Part shown: piece by piece, positions 1 through 12,000 of the stretch
Layout of the letters: each line of letters opens with the position of its first letter
How positions within the stretch are numbered: the stretch's first letter is position 1
Source: Stichopus chloronotus
Lineage: Eukaryota > Echinodermata > Holothuroidea > Aspidochirotida > Stichopodidae
DNA: 64,000 nucleotides
Reading direction: 5' to 3'
Assembly (NCBI GenBank): GCA_021234535.1
Contig: CM037837.1
Coordinates: 7,414,218-7,478,217, forward strand
Notes under the pieces: model-generated
Told to the model about the DNA's origin: nothing
What the model saw: only the letters and a program-made list of their open reading frames with translations
Database searches by the model: none
Translations under genes and position numbers: made by a program

Positions 1-363
1 AGCAACCAAATTTCATTTTAAATTTCGCACATCTGTAAATCGCTGTGCAACCCCAATACCGGTGAGGAAGCTTGAACTACGATAAGAAAATGAAAAAAGT
101 CATAAACAATGATCTGCATTATCGTTATAATTATTGTTTCATATTTCTGCGCCTGCCAGATAAAATCAGATATGATGCATTTCTACTAATTACACAAGTC
201 TTTCTTAAATGATGATAAAGATCAATTATGGGATCAATCTTCCATTTTGTGAATATGTAATGTTGGCCATGGTATCGCCTAGCAACACAATTAGTTTAGT
301 TTTAGCAGTTTACTTAGTTTTAATCTAGTAACAATAGAAAAAGTGTAATTGTCCATTGGTGCT

Positions 364-437
364 CTTGGATTTCTAGGTGGAAAGTAGCAAAAATCCTGTT
401 CTTGGGTTGCTAGGTGGAAAGTAACATAAACCCTAAT
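364..437 (+). repeat. Two tandem copies of a 37-bp unit
   Basis: Positions 364-400 and 401-437 both carry CTTGG-TTxCTAGGTGGAAAGTA followed by an A-rich tail. The copies differ at only a few positions. Confidence 0.7.
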
Positions 438-659
438 TAATTGTATGAAACTTTTGTCAATAAATAATTGCTCTAAGTTAGATTGACATAAGCCATAAGC
501 CTTTTCGGATACCCGCGGTCAGTATGCGAACATTTATTTTGTATCGCTTGAGAGAAAAAAAAAAAGCACTAAAATTTCAAATAGGCCTATACACCGTAAA
601 AAAAAAAAACACTACATTCATGTACTTGGAATCATGTTTTTACAAATAAGGTCACACCG

Positions 660-765
660 GTCATTGTATGATGTCATGGTATGAATGCTATGTAATGGTA
701 TGAATGCTATATCATAGTATGTCACAGTATGTCATACCATGTCATGGTATGGATGGTGTATGATA
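660..765. repeat. ATGGTATG minisatellite with a 19-nt palindrome
   Basis: Short repeats of ATGGTATGAATGCTAT and close variants are seen. At 733-751 CATACCATG and CATGGTATG form a palindrome around one central T. Confidence 0.6.
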
Positions 766-1588
766 TTACTTTCTGTAGGGGCTTCACGATCGCTTCACCC
801 CCATCCACAGTCGACTTATAACAAGTTATTATATAAGCAGGACTGCAGGATAGGGTCCATCCAAAGGTTTGTACTTTCGAGATAAGGACTGATATTGGGG
901 GATGGGAAAAGCACCAGAAAAAAGTTTTCACCATTTTTTTTTTTTTTTTTTTGAGGAGGGTGAAATATTTTCTACATTATGTCACATGTGGGTCTTCCCC
1001 CTCCCTTATATCAGTTTTGGCACAACCTATAGGAAACTGACGTGGCTACCGTGTCCGATGACGTTTTTTTCTTCACATATACTGAACAACATTATAATAA
1101 TTTTCATTGTGAAAGAGGAAAAAAGAGTGGCAGATGACCTCTCGTGTAGGGGGCAAACAGTCACAATATCAATAATCCTGTGACATAAAAAGCTATTGAA
1201 AATAGTCACTAACTCCACCTAGAGCATGCCATTACATTAATTACTTTTGACAGTCATTCTCTTCTTCTCAGTGCCCAAAAGGAATTTGTGAAGTTCTTTT
1301 CCAAGCTGAAATCTTGTTTACGTATACAATCGCCTTGAAGTCACTTTAAACATGGTTGAGCAAACGAAAAATCTTTTGTAAAATAGTCTTTCATACGAGA
1401 CACAATCGAATCCTAGAAGCATCCTTTGTAATATTCTCAAATCCATTGGCAGCGTCTAACGTGAGATCAGGGTAGGTAATTCCCAACTCGCATTGTTTTC
1501 CTGTTCAACAAGGGAATCGTTACAAAGGAAATATGGAACAAGTACGTATTACTGACTCCGTAGAAATGCGGGTAACGTTATGCGGTCC

Positions 1589-1596
1589 CTTTGAAG
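1589..1596 (+). promoter_or_regulatory. Possible TCF/LEF site (CTTTGAAG)
   Basis: It matches the relaxed TCF/LEF consensus CTTTGWWS about 750 bp before the start codon and 54 bp from the consensus site at 1650. An 8-mer of this degeneracy is weak evidence alone. Confidence 0.3.
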
Positions 1597-1649
1597 TCTA
1601 CTGATTTATTACCATGGTGGGCGTGGCTTCTTCTGTTTTATTGGTTTCA

Positions 1650-1658
1650 CATCAAAGG
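1650..1658 (-). promoter_or_regulatory. Consensus TCF/LEF site upstream of the ZNRF3-like gene
   Basis: The + strand reads CATCAAAGG; the minus strand CCTTTGATG fits the full consensus SCTTTGATS. It lies 686 bp before the start codon. In vertebrates ZNRF3 and RNF43 are direct Wnt/beta-catenin targets that act in negative feedback, so such a site is expected, but binding here is inferred. Confidence 0.45.
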
Positions 1659-2236
1659 CCTCATACCGACACCGTGAAATAGATACGTTTGTCAACGGGA
1701 ACAAGCGAAGGGTTGCCAAATAAATATACGCGTTAATGTTATCAAAATAAGGTGTGTTTAAATATTTAAATATCATGTTATCCTTTCTATTTTATAATTT
1801 AAGTAAAATAGAATGTTAAAAAAACAAAATATTAATTATTTGTAGTTTTTAGTCATTAATATTGCTTTTAATTTCTTTATTACGATGATTGGCAACGATA
1901 TCCATTTTCCCCTTGGAATCAGTTTTCATCAATTATCGTTTCAAACAATGGGGTACTGTTTCTCCAAAATTGTGCATTTAATTATGCACAAAGCTTTCAC
2001 ACGTAAAGTATTGTAGCGTGAAATTGTCAACTTTTACAAATTTTCCTGATCTAAATGAAAATTATTCCGAATCCTTTTTCAGAACGGAACACTTAATCAC
2101 TGTTCAATACTATGGTATTGTAAGCTGCTGATGTCGTGCAAGTCTATAGATCGATCGTGCGGCAAGTCAAAAGCGTTCGTTCTATGATCAACTCATTCAT
2201 CATTCATTGCATAGTGTTGTCAGCGGAGTAAACTTG

Positions 2237-2257
2237 ATGAACTCGTCACAGGAGTAA
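2237..2257 (+). promoter_or_regulatory. Upstream ORF 1 (6 codons)
   Basis: ATG at 2237 followed by AAC TCG TCA CAG GAG and TAA at 2255-2257. It matters only if transcription starts before 2237. Confidence 0.35.
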
Positions 2258-2275
2258 TATACACCCGGGAGTTGA

Positions 2276-2347
2276 ATGGATCACCTTTTTGTTGCCAGTG
2301 TCTGGAAATATACTTGCGGGTTCGAAGCCATCATGGTAGCAACATGA
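2276..2347 (+). promoter_or_regulatory. Upstream ORF 2, ending on the main start codon
   Basis: ATG at 2276 opens a 23-codon frame (begins MDHLFVAS) with a second in-frame ATG at 2333. Its TGA stop (2345-2347) overlaps the main ATG (2344-2346) as ATGA. The frame is +2 relative to the main ORF. If the leader is continuous here, this arrangement should lower initiation or make it depend on reinitiation. Confidence 0.5.
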
Positions 2348-2559
2348 GTTTTTACACTCTTTCTATTATTTTTGTAATGTTCACGCAAAATTGTCACGCT
2401 GTGCCATTAGAAAAACCATCTGAAACTGTAGCTGAGATCAAGTTGTCATTGTACAGCTCAGAAGAATACACCGAATTCCCCGTTACTACCACAGTAGAGC
2501 TTAGTGGACACTACTCACTCGCAGGAACCAAAGTACCAGCCGAGGGGAATGTTATCCAG
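2344..2559 (+). CDS. ZNRF3: ZNRF3-like exon 1: signal peptide and start of ectodomain
   Basis: This exon encodes residues 1-72. The frame is closed by a TAG at 2212-2214, and ATG 2344 is the only in-frame ATG after it; it has A at -3. Residues 1-19 are a hydrophobic signal peptide (TLSIIFVMF core) with likely cleavage after CHA. The mature part begins VPLEK and contains an acidic SSEEYTEF stretch, an LSGHYSLAG segment and PAEGNVIQ. These match the family's first PA-domain strands (vertebrate form TGRFSRAG...SAEG..Q). The exon ends CAG|gtttgt after a whole codon. An earlier TTG in the same frame at 2272 is not a credible start. Confidence 0.9.
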
Positions 2560-5418
2560 GTTTGTAATCGTCACAAGGACTGTATTTTTATTTATCTTAG
2601 ACTCTTAACCTCGTATGTCATAGGCTATGCCATCGATGAAACATCGCCTTATAGGCGCCTATCCATAGCTACCGTAAGGTAATTTTCGATAGGCATACGA
2701 CTTTGTTCGGGAATTTCGAACTCCCATTTCTTACAGTAACGTTACTAGTACTGTAGTACCCACTTGGGCAATTAGCAGCAGGTTGTTCCACGCCTAAAGT
2801 AACAGTGTTTGTACGTGTCCGAGGTCAGTCCAGACTTTAAATCTTAGGTATTAATGCATAAGTTAGGCATCAGTCTCACACACACATCAGTTGCACGTCC
2901 AATAACAATCTTTAGAAAAGGTTTCTGAATCCTTGCATTAATACACATGCTGCAGAAGATATGTCATTACTTCATACTTTCTTGATATTCTTCCCCATGT
3001 GTTTCAATTTTAAGTGGGTAGGAAGGCCAAAGGAATAGAACTCATAGATGTGTCTGGAAAAAAATTAGCACATGTATGCACTTTTTTTTTTCATTTTCCA
3101 TTATTGTTCTCTTCTTATTATTTACATGTGATCGTGAACTGAGATACAATGAAGAGGACTGATGGATTGTAGGACTTAACACATGATGTAACATGATGAT
3201 TGCCAGAGCACCTGTGCTTGCACCAAATCTTGATACATGATTTTGCTCCATACTCTGGAAATGATATTGTTTTCATGGATAACTTGGGTTCTTGCATGGT
3301 ATTTCACTACTCAGATCCAAACTTCCTAATCTGTTTCTTCATATTTTCATAATGTGGAAAATGACACAACTGCCTTGTGACCCCACGTACTGTGTCAGAT
3401 TGCCAGATTTTGCTTACTATACACAGCAAATGTTTTAGTACTGATTTCTCTCTTTTTTTCTCGTGGCAAATCAGTGGGTGGTATGGCCTATTGTTCTTAT
3501 TTAGAATGTTTTTAAAGTGGACTGGTTTTGGAAAGATAAACCTGGTTTGTTTGCATGCAGCAGATGCTGGCACGATTAGTATTTTCCTCTGGGGTGATGA
3601 ATCTTGGTCTCAAGTTGCAACAACATCGAACTTGATGTGATGATGATCAGTAATGACTCTAGAGGTCTATCCGTTTGTAACATAGTACACTAAGGATCCC
3701 TCCACTCAAATACGGTACGTGTACATGGAGATGCCTATATGTGATACAGCCAACGTTTTGGTTGAATACCCGCGTAGGGTCAGTTTTTGATTTTTACAAA
3801 TTGATGAATACACTTGATACAGCAGATCTGCATAGTTTATGCCATGGATTTATTTTGAGCAGCTTTGTTCTTCTTTCATACCAGGCTCCAGCCTATAGTT
3901 GTGGGTCATCAATGATATATCGTGAACAGCAGATATAAAGTCCGAAGTCCAATTTAACTTGTGTAGGTCTTTGGCTATATATTCTGCCATTTTTGCTAGT
4001 ATGCAGGCAACATGTCGATCGAACCACAATTTGTCAAAAAATTGCTGCAACATATTTTGCAGTGTTCATGTATTCATTGACAATTTACAAGTTCTTTGGT
4101 TTCTGAACTGAAGATGCAATGCTTTTACTTGTTTCAAGCTGGAATACAAGTTAAAAATTTGCCTTTTCCTTGCCTGAAATATGTTATAGCCACTACAGTC
4201 AAACATTGTTTAAGTCTCATAGTATACATGAATATTATTCATGTCCATTCTCATTTGCCTGTTTGATTTCAAGTAATAGTGATTGACAGCTAGGCTTTCT
4301 TGGAGAGTCTGAAGATTGTAGGGCTAGCAAAAATCTGGAAGATGAATGCGTAGTTCTTTTTCAGATTTTTGGCATGTATATTTTCCCCTGCTTCCATTTC
4401 CCTGAACCACAGACGAAGAACAAAGATAGATGACCTGTGCAACTCACATTCCAGCTATAAGTTCTCAAAGGTCTTTTGCAGTTTCTTATATTACGCAGTT
4501 GTTCAAATTTAAATAATCACATGAATTTGCTAATTTTCATCGTAGAAGTACAGAGCCTTTCACCAGGATTTACTTCCATGAAAGGAATAAATTTCAGGTA
4601 TGCTGCAAATTTAACAAGTAAGGCCTAGCTGTGTGTGTGCAGTGTGATTAATAGAAAAAAGGCCTGCCAAAGTTGTTGGCAGACCTGTGCACAGTGTTGT
4701 ACAGAGTTACCATTTGTTCAGAGTTTACAGTGCTGTATTGTACACATTTTAGGATCCTAAAATGTTCTTGTTCAAGGACATCTTTTTGTAAATAAGTGAA
4801 TGTGTGAAGTTTGTCAAATGTAGATCTGCTTGTAGCGTACTGTACAAGCGTATATCTGCGTAGGATCAAAAAAATGTACATAACTTGTAAAACCCATGGC
4901 TCAGAATTAAAGCAGACAAAATGATTTGTCCAAGTGCATACATGTACAGCATGTGGTATTCCACAATTAACCATTCAGTGAGTACGTATATGAACGTTTG
5001 GAGAAGTTTGTTCACAGCAGAGCATGCATGGAGCTATTGGTCAGAGGATACTGCATTGTGTTTGTGTAGTGGCCAGGTTGCATCACTCTGGGCCATCATT
5101 GAGTGCTTTTATCTCAGAAACAGAGGAATTTTGGGGTTCCATGTTTATTGTGGCAGATCGACTTCAGTGTGCCAGTCAGGAGTAAGATAGTAGAGTTCTT
5201 TCTCAAGATCAAACAGTGATCATGCAAAGCTCATAAAAGTTGTGATACAGGTAGTTAGCTTTTCACAGTGTGTGATTGGTACTTCTCTCTAGCAACTCCC
5301 TGCACCGGTACGTATTTTTTACTGGAGAATAATGTGCTCACAGCCATGTGATGATCAACATCAGTGCATCAGTGTGTGCCTAATTTGTCAAATACTGTAT
5401 GTGCCATTAAACACGATG

Positions 5419-5672
5419 GCACTGGTGGATATGGGGGAGGGCCATGGACCCACTCAAATGTGGACCAAGAGATGGTTTGTAGAATAGTTCAATAGGAATT
5501 TGCTGAAATGGTCTTTCGAAGAAAATTAACTTCATAATTGTAAATTTTTGTTGCACGAAATTACTCTTCAGGGGTTATTCAGTCATAAAAATGTTTTTCA
5601 AGGGGGAGAGGGATGTCACCTCCTTTAAGACCCCCCTCTTATCCCAAACAAAATACATAATTCTGCCAATGC
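5419..5672. mobile_element. Possible short inverted-repeat element
   Basis: The left end GCACTGGTGGAT and the inverse of the right end, GCATTGGCAGAA, match at most positions. The inside has a G-rich block near the left and a C-rich block near the right. Flanking bases give only a weak 8-bp duplication. A degenerate non-autonomous DNA transposon is the likely reading. Confidence 0.3.
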
Positions 5673-7259
5673 ACAAAGCGCTGAGCTGTTTGTACAGTAG
5701 ACAGATTAAACCACATAGTTTATGTATGACTGTAGAGTATGTTTAACTTTCACATTGCACATCACAGTTTTGATGTATGCCTTTTGAGACTTCCAGATAT
5801 ATTTGCATCTGCATTTGATTTTTTTACCACTTTGTTCAGCAAAATGTGACACAGTACTAGTGAAATTAGTAACAGATATACTTATACGGTAAGCTTTACA
5901 GCAATGTATGTGAACTGCATTTTTTATGAAATGAACATCTGTAAAAATTTGCATTTCATGTTAGTGAGCTTTCATTACTGGATCAAGCATGAAGATTGGG
6001 GAGGGCATATTGCACAGAACTACGTAATCAGTAACCCTAGAGTTAAATTTTCAGAACAAGCCAAAACCTTGCAAAAAGTTTCATGAACCTCAAGATACAG
6101 CCTATAGTACACTCACTCATACACTGAAGTCATTGCTGCTGCACTGCATGATTTTTAACTGGGTCTGTCTCAAAGCTTGACTCACGCATATAGTTGAACA
6201 GTTACTGTAATGTCCCATCTTTTCTGCAGTTTTTGAAGTTGCAGTACAATACTTTCTGGTTTATGTAATCATTCAGCCATATGGCCCATGAAAGTTATTT
6301 TTCATGAATTTGTGTGTTATAGTTAAGTAAACACAGATTATGGTTCAGATGATGGTACTTTTTTAACTGTTTTTGCTGTTTAACTCGTCAGTATTAATGG
6401 TACATTGCCATACTGATGTCAAAAAACTTTTCTCGACCAGTGTTTGTTTATTTGCTTCTTAGATCTGTCTACCTTTTAGCTGACACAATTAATTTTGTCA
6501 CATCATAAAGCTTTGTACTTTTGTATGTCAGTCATTCTTACCCCCTGCTCACACCGATGCAGCCTTTTCCAAAGTGTACCCAAAATCCTAGCACTGCACC
6601 CTCTAAGGCTAAACTCACGCTTACTATTTGCCTTTTGTTTCCAGTCTGTTACAACATTTTCGCTGAGCTGCCTGATTTTCGCCTGACTCACAAAAGCATT
6701 GTGGATGTACATAAACTTTGAGTAGTCTTGTGTTTTTTTTTCTCTTTTTTTTTTTTAAATTATCAGTGAAGCACCAATTAAAATTGATTTCTATCCGCGC
6801 TCCTTCAAGTTAATTTTGATTGAGTATGTGTACTGCATCTCCTGTGCAGTAGTAATAACTTTCTTCCTGTTGGCTTTATCCCGATTAAGTGAATAAGCAT
6901 AATTGTCTTACTGTACGGTACACGTCATTCACACCAGAGAAAGGCAATAGGCTGATGCTGCTTTGCAAATTAGTGTTGATGTCCCAGACCTGGGCCCTGG
7001 CTTTTTCCCTTGCCCTGTCCTGCAATCAGCAGCACTGTACCAGTTGCAACTTGCACTTTGTCTCAATATTGGAGAAATCATTACAGTAGTCACAGCAGAG
7101 GAAAGTTATTCCATGTGCTACACAGCATTGCAACAATTGCTTCATATTGTATGCACAGTATTTCCACTGGTCATCCTCATTTCAGAGCAACTGTTGAACT
7201 CCAAAATGGTGACTCTCACTGTAGTTCAATTCAATGATTGGAAATTTGTGTTTGTCACT

Positions 7260-7325
7260 CTGCTTGGTGTTAGCATCTTCACTCAGTTTTCACTTACCTG
7301 TCTGCACTTTCATCTGCCACACTGA
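7260..7325 (-). repeat. AGACAGGTAAGTGA family, copy C
   Basis: The minus strand reads GATGAAAGTGCA, then GACAGGTAAGTGA. Against the copy at 36900-37060 it lacks about 11 nt between these two blocks. Homology continues past the core on the other side (TTCACT--GTTTTCACTTACC). Confidence 0.5.
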
Positions 7326-8295
7326 AACAGGAAGCCCCTTAAAGATCTGGTGACATGAAAATGACATTTTGAGGTACCGGGTGCATTAGGCATTCAAAAT
7401 GTTGAAAATAGCCTCAAATTGCGTCAAAATCCGTCAAAAAATGGAAAAATTTACAGGCAAATTAGTGTCTCACAGCTGTGTCATGAATAAACATTGGCTA
7501 AATATGCAAATTTGTGATGTCACGGGAGGGACTCCTAGGATTTGTCTTATGTTAATCCTTTGTTTATGTAACCTTTATTTCAAGGTCATTTGATAATTTT
7601 ATATGCCCAGAGGGTTTTATTTTGGAAACATGTATTTTCTCCTTCAAAAATATCGATATCACTTACCAATGTGAAACTCTGTAATTAAGTAATTAAGAGG
7701 CAAAATATGTAGGGTTAACAAAAGAAAAACTGACACTGTGCAACACTCCACGTCATCTGTTTTGCATTTTCTTCAAACTTTGAAAAGTCATATCTCAAAA
7801 ACGGTAATAGATACAAAGAAAATTCCAACGAATTTTCACTCAGGGTTTTACTTTGTAACGTTTGCATGAAGGGAGCTCTTTTCTGGAAGCATGTCACCCG
7901 ACCTTTAAATTGCTTTCGGGCAGTTTCTGTAAGTGTGCTTGCTGAATTTTTCCTACTGTAACGTTTGTCTCTCTGTAGTATTGTCCTCAAAAAGAATAAT
8001 TCAAATATGATATAGCACCCAAGATACTCAGAGAACATAATGAAGCAACTTTGGTAGGACGGGTACAGTGGTTGTGAGAAAGATTTAACATAGCTCGCAT
8101 AGCTAATCTTTCTCCAGGTTTACCAAAAAAACATGAAATATTTATGTGTAAGAGACAATATCTCAGTTGGCAGAAAGAGTTGTCAAACAATATTAACTAT
8201 TTGCTGTAAATTAATGGAGTCATTGGACGGAATTTCAGCTGTATTGAGTCAAATTTTTTGGTTCCTTGCATCAGCTGATGAAGCTGTGCAGTCAA

Positions 8296-8355
8296 GTTGT
8301 GTGTGTATGTGCCTGTATATGTGGGTGTGTGTGTGCATGTGTATATTTGTGTGAT
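8296..8355. repeat. GT-rich microsatellite
   Basis: Impure TGTG/TGTATGTG stretch. Confidence 0.75.
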
Positions 8356-8421
8356 TGTGACAGACACTTGTTTAGGTATGAATGGAAAGTTAGATGAAAC
8401 TCAAACTTGGTATGTATGCTT

Positions 8422-8456
8422 GCCATATTGGGAAGGTGTACCCTTCCCAATATGGC
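8422..8456. repeat. Perfect hairpin, 15-bp arms, 5-nt loop
   Basis: GCCATATTGGGAAGG at 8422-8436, loop TGTAC, then its exact reverse complement at 8442-8456. A further CCCTTCCCAATT follows at once, so the right arm is partly repeated. Confidence 0.75.
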
Positions 8457-8500
8457 CCCTTCCCAATTGTGTCACTTAACTACTATGGTAATGGCTTCTT

Positions 8501-8905
8501 CAAATTACTGTAGCATTGTGGTAGTGGAACCCAGGGTGTTCAAGATTTTGGATCTAAGGTCCAAGTGGGCCATTTAATGAAATCATGCAAAATACCTCTT
8601 CTTCTACAGATTGTATGGTTTTTACGTTGAAATTTTGTCAAATAAATGGTAGTAGTTCCTTCAGGTTGTCAAGATTATTGGTCCTTCATGGGCCATATGG
8701 ACCATTTCATGAAATCATGCAAAATGTTTCTCGTTCTAAACATTTTGCTTTGCAATGTGAAAGGTTTGTCAAATTAGCATTGTGGTAGTGGAACCCCTTT
8801 GCAGTGTTCAACATTTGTGGACCCAACTTGGGTCAAAATGGATCATATAGGCCATTAATGATTACATTGTGCAAAGCCATAGTTTTTCTACAAATTATAT
8901 GTCGC
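8501..8905. repeat. Degenerate tandem repeat, about 135-bp unit, three copies
   Basis: TAGCATTGTGGTAGTGGAACC occurs at 8511 and 8775 with a decayed version near 8641. Each copy is followed by a 'GGCCAT..AATGAAATCATGCAAAAT' type block and a TTGTCAAAT block. Open frames inside are by-products of the repeat. Confidence 0.7.
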
Positions 8906-8961
8906 AGCGTTGAGGGTTTTTCATATTGATACTGTATGGGTGGCTATGTCAATGGTCCCGA

Positions 8962-9052
8962 GGTTCACTGTTCCCAGGGTTCGCTGTTCTTGGGGTCCAA
9001 TATGCCCGGAATATCAAAACCTTTGAGCATCGAACCCTGGGACCATTGAACC
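8962..9052. repeat. Inverted repeat with 25-bp arms
   Basis: The left arm (8962-8986, GGTTCACTGTTCCCAGGGTTCG) and the inverse of the right arm (9028-9052, GGTTCAATGGTCCCAGGGTTCG) differ at only a few of 25 positions, with a 41-nt loop. A further ACATCAAACCCTGGG at about 9098 suggests a repeated unit. Confidence 0.6.
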
Positions 9053-12000
9053 TTCCAGAACAATGTAACTGGGGAGTAAAAGTGATTATTCTGGGGACAT
9101 CAAACCCTGGGCAGCATGCTTCTTACTGTAGATCTATATAAACTCCCTGTTTGAAAATATAGTTCAACAGAGTGGGGGAGACAGGTTCCAGGTTCTTTTT
9201 TGTTTCTAAGCATTCACATAATACATGTCAAAATATAAATTGTCACTTGACTGTCCCTTTAACCTGTCTAGTGTTATCCAGGTTGTTCTGTTTGAACCCT
9301 CAGTTGGCACTTTTTTTCTTCTTGTTCAATTAGTAACTGCTAGCTGATGAAGAAAGTACTCCTTAACACTAATGTGCAAGGGTTTTAATAAACAAACTAC
9401 TTTCGGTACAAGCACGTCGCGAGTGCTAATGACTCTCACCCAGCAGTTTGGCAGCGTCTTCAATCATCTTTGGCGATGTGGAATTAACCACCTTTTGTGA
9501 TGGGACAGATGTTCTTGCTTCCTCATGAGATGAAGATGTCCCCCTTGCAAAAACATACCAGGAATTTTAAAATGCTCTCTTAAAGCAGCACGCCACAACT
9601 TCTTTATTCGTCAGTAATTTTCAATTCTTAACTTCACTGATATGACTCGGCATCTTGTTAAGCAGTTCAGAGGCCGATCAGTTTGTCAGGGATGGACATT
9701 TTTGGAATTTTGGTAAAGTGAAGGGGTATTGAAAATAATGGCACTGACTATACCTTGATTCATGGTGTTAAGGTTGGAGAGTATTTTCATCTCTAAAAGT
9801 TTCTTATGATATTTGGTTGCCATGGCGTGTCACTAAAAATAGAGTTAAAATTTAGTTATGCTTGCGTCATGGACGGACAAGATAAATTTCTCTTATTCCA
9901 CTTTTTAGTGTAATTATCACATTTTTATCTAAACTACAGCAACTTTACAATTAGTGTTACATGCAAACTTAAAGTTATATTACTGTAGTTATCTTGTATA
10001 CCAGATACACATGTTTTTTAAAAAGTCTTAAATTTTTTGTTCGTTGGGCAATGCAAGAATATTTGTTGGCGTCATGGAAGGACGTCATTGGCGGACAACT
10101 ATGGTCAACCAAAAGGTAAACTTGATTTGAAAAAATTCAGAAGTTATCAGTAGGAAGGTACATATCAGCTACAATAGCCTATACAGTGTACTGTAAAATG
10201 CTTTGGAAAAATCCATTCATTTCCAGGATGAGAACTTACACACTACATTTGTCATGGATTGACACATCCCAGCAGCAAATTACTACAGAAAGTCTCCGTT
10301 GTCCTTTGAATTTGAGAGTGTGTATTTGTATTACCTTGAAATTTGACACTGATCAGCGAATATTTCGATTGGATTCATTATAGATTGTGATTAACTTGTT
10401 GTGAAAATAAAGGTCACAATGCTGTTGTAACGTTTTTCATTTATGGCAGTTGAGATTATTAAGATACAAAGGATGTTTTAATCAGCTAGTTTGTTTACAT
10501 AATGCATTTGCTCCAAAGCACTAGCAGACAAAATTTTTGGAAAAATCCATAACCTCAAACAGAACACTGGGGCACTGCATGGTTTTCACCACAAAAGAGA
10601 GAAAATTCCCCAGTTGTTATGAAATCTTTTTTTTTTTTTTGTACTGGTAAATTTTCCCCTTGAAGTAATTGGATAAAACCATGTTGATCATCTTAAAAGT
10701 ATAAACCTTTGTTAAAGTTGCAAAATTTGTGTGTATATACATAGTGGATACACTTGTATTTCCAGAAAATGTCAAACTTAATTGTTGGGCAGTGTTTTGT
10801 TCACCTAACTTTGGTGCAATCTTTGTATTACTGGATTCTTGAACCAAGACAGCTGAGACAGTCCATCTGGAATTTTGAGATCTCTGTTAGAACAAAGTTT
10901 ATGTCAAAAGTTTGTCTCGTACAATTTCTGTGGGCATATATCACTTTAAAGTGCTGGTGGCGTGGATGGATGATTATGGACGATATGTCATCATACCAAA
11001 AAGAAATAAATGATGCGGAAGTACCAAAGGTGTACCAAACATGATACATCAGTGTTAAAACTTAATAGCTACATGTGCATTGTGGGGCTAGGCAGACTTC
11101 ACAGCCCTCTTGTTGTCTCTAGTAATTATGGCCCAATTGTAGGGGAAGGAATGTATACTGAAGCACTGTATTGGCATTTCACATAATGATCACACAAAAT
11201 GCGTAGTAATTTATCTGTGGTGTGTTTCTAATGTGCTGTAGGACTAGTTTTTGTAGGTGAACTTGTAGCACTTGTAGTAGTACATGATTAAATATAGGAT
11301 GTTTCCACTATAATGGACAAATATTTTTCATCAACACTGACTTGTATGAATTTTTTTTTTTTAATTGTAGTTTGGCATTGAGGTAAATGGAAGAAGTGAT
11401 GGATACTCACAAAAACACTGTTCCCACCCACTCAATCATGCAGTTGTCTTCACAGTTAGTATTTGGTTGATCCATCTCACTGTAAAGTGGTATATGTGTT
11501 AAGTTGTGTGACTCACACACTATTCATTCACAGCCATGATTTAAGTAATAAGCACAACAGGAAACGAGAAATGTAGTAGCCTCGGGAATACTTTGCCCTC
11601 ATTTAATTTTGTCTCTTTGCCGAGTTTCCAGCCACGAGTGACTCTCTCAGGTGAGTGGAAAGAAATGTCTGGATTCGTTTTTTGGGGTTTTTTTTTCTCT
11701 TCGAAGAGCAACTTCCGCTGTTCTAATTTTGCCATTAGTGGTGATAATATGTCTACTACATGGTAGATCGTAGATGGGCATGTCTCTCACAGCACAACAC
11801 ACCAGAAGCTAATATGTTGACCATGGGCTAAAAAGACAATTTTCAACCAGAAATGTGGATGACATCTTCACTTCTTAACCTTTGGTAAAGGTATAAAATT
11901 CACATTTTTTTTTTAGCCTCTGTGGTAAAAAAAAAACCATGAATATTCAGTAGATTTGTCGTTGTTCCAACCTGATACAATTTTGCTGGAGTGAATTTTA

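Larger units (their letters stand above)
1..2236. other. Upstream flank of the ZNRF3-like gene
   Basis: No supportable gene. It holds a tandem pair of a 37-bp unit (364-437), poly-A runs near 545 and 600, a short ATGGTATG-type minisatellite (about 660-765), a T run at 933-952 and a CT/AT-rich tail. The open frames here are short and biased by homopolymers. The stretch 1560-2236 is the likely promoter/5' region because it precedes the leader, but I see no clear TATA box and cannot place the transcription start. Confidence 0.6.
2560..8421. other. Intron 1, first part
   Basis: Non-coding, AT-rich. I see one possible inverted-repeat element (5419-5672), one copy of the dispersed TCACTTACCTGTCT repeat (7260-7320) and a GT-rich stretch (8296-8355). 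All open frames are short and show no recognisable domain. The 7330-8040 part looks like old repeat but I could not define its ends. Confidence 0.6.

Noticed and set aside
2319..2329. GGTTCGAAGCC, a perfect tRNA B box
   Set aside because: No A box or tRNA fold around it, and it lies in the 5' leader just before the start codon.
2272..2343. N-terminal extension of the ZNRF3-like ORF from TTG 2272
   Set aside because: TTG is not a normal animal start, and the extension would put 24 polar residues before the signal peptide; ATG 2344 fits better.
6963..7325. 120-codon + frame
   Set aside because: Ends in the AGACAGGTAAGTGA repeat, hydrophobic from T-rich sequence, no recognisable domain.
7715..8038. 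107-codon minus frame
   Set aside because: No motif recognised, no splice context; likely old repeat.
8585..8788. 67-codon + frame
   Set aside because: Lies entirely within the 135-bp tandem repeat.
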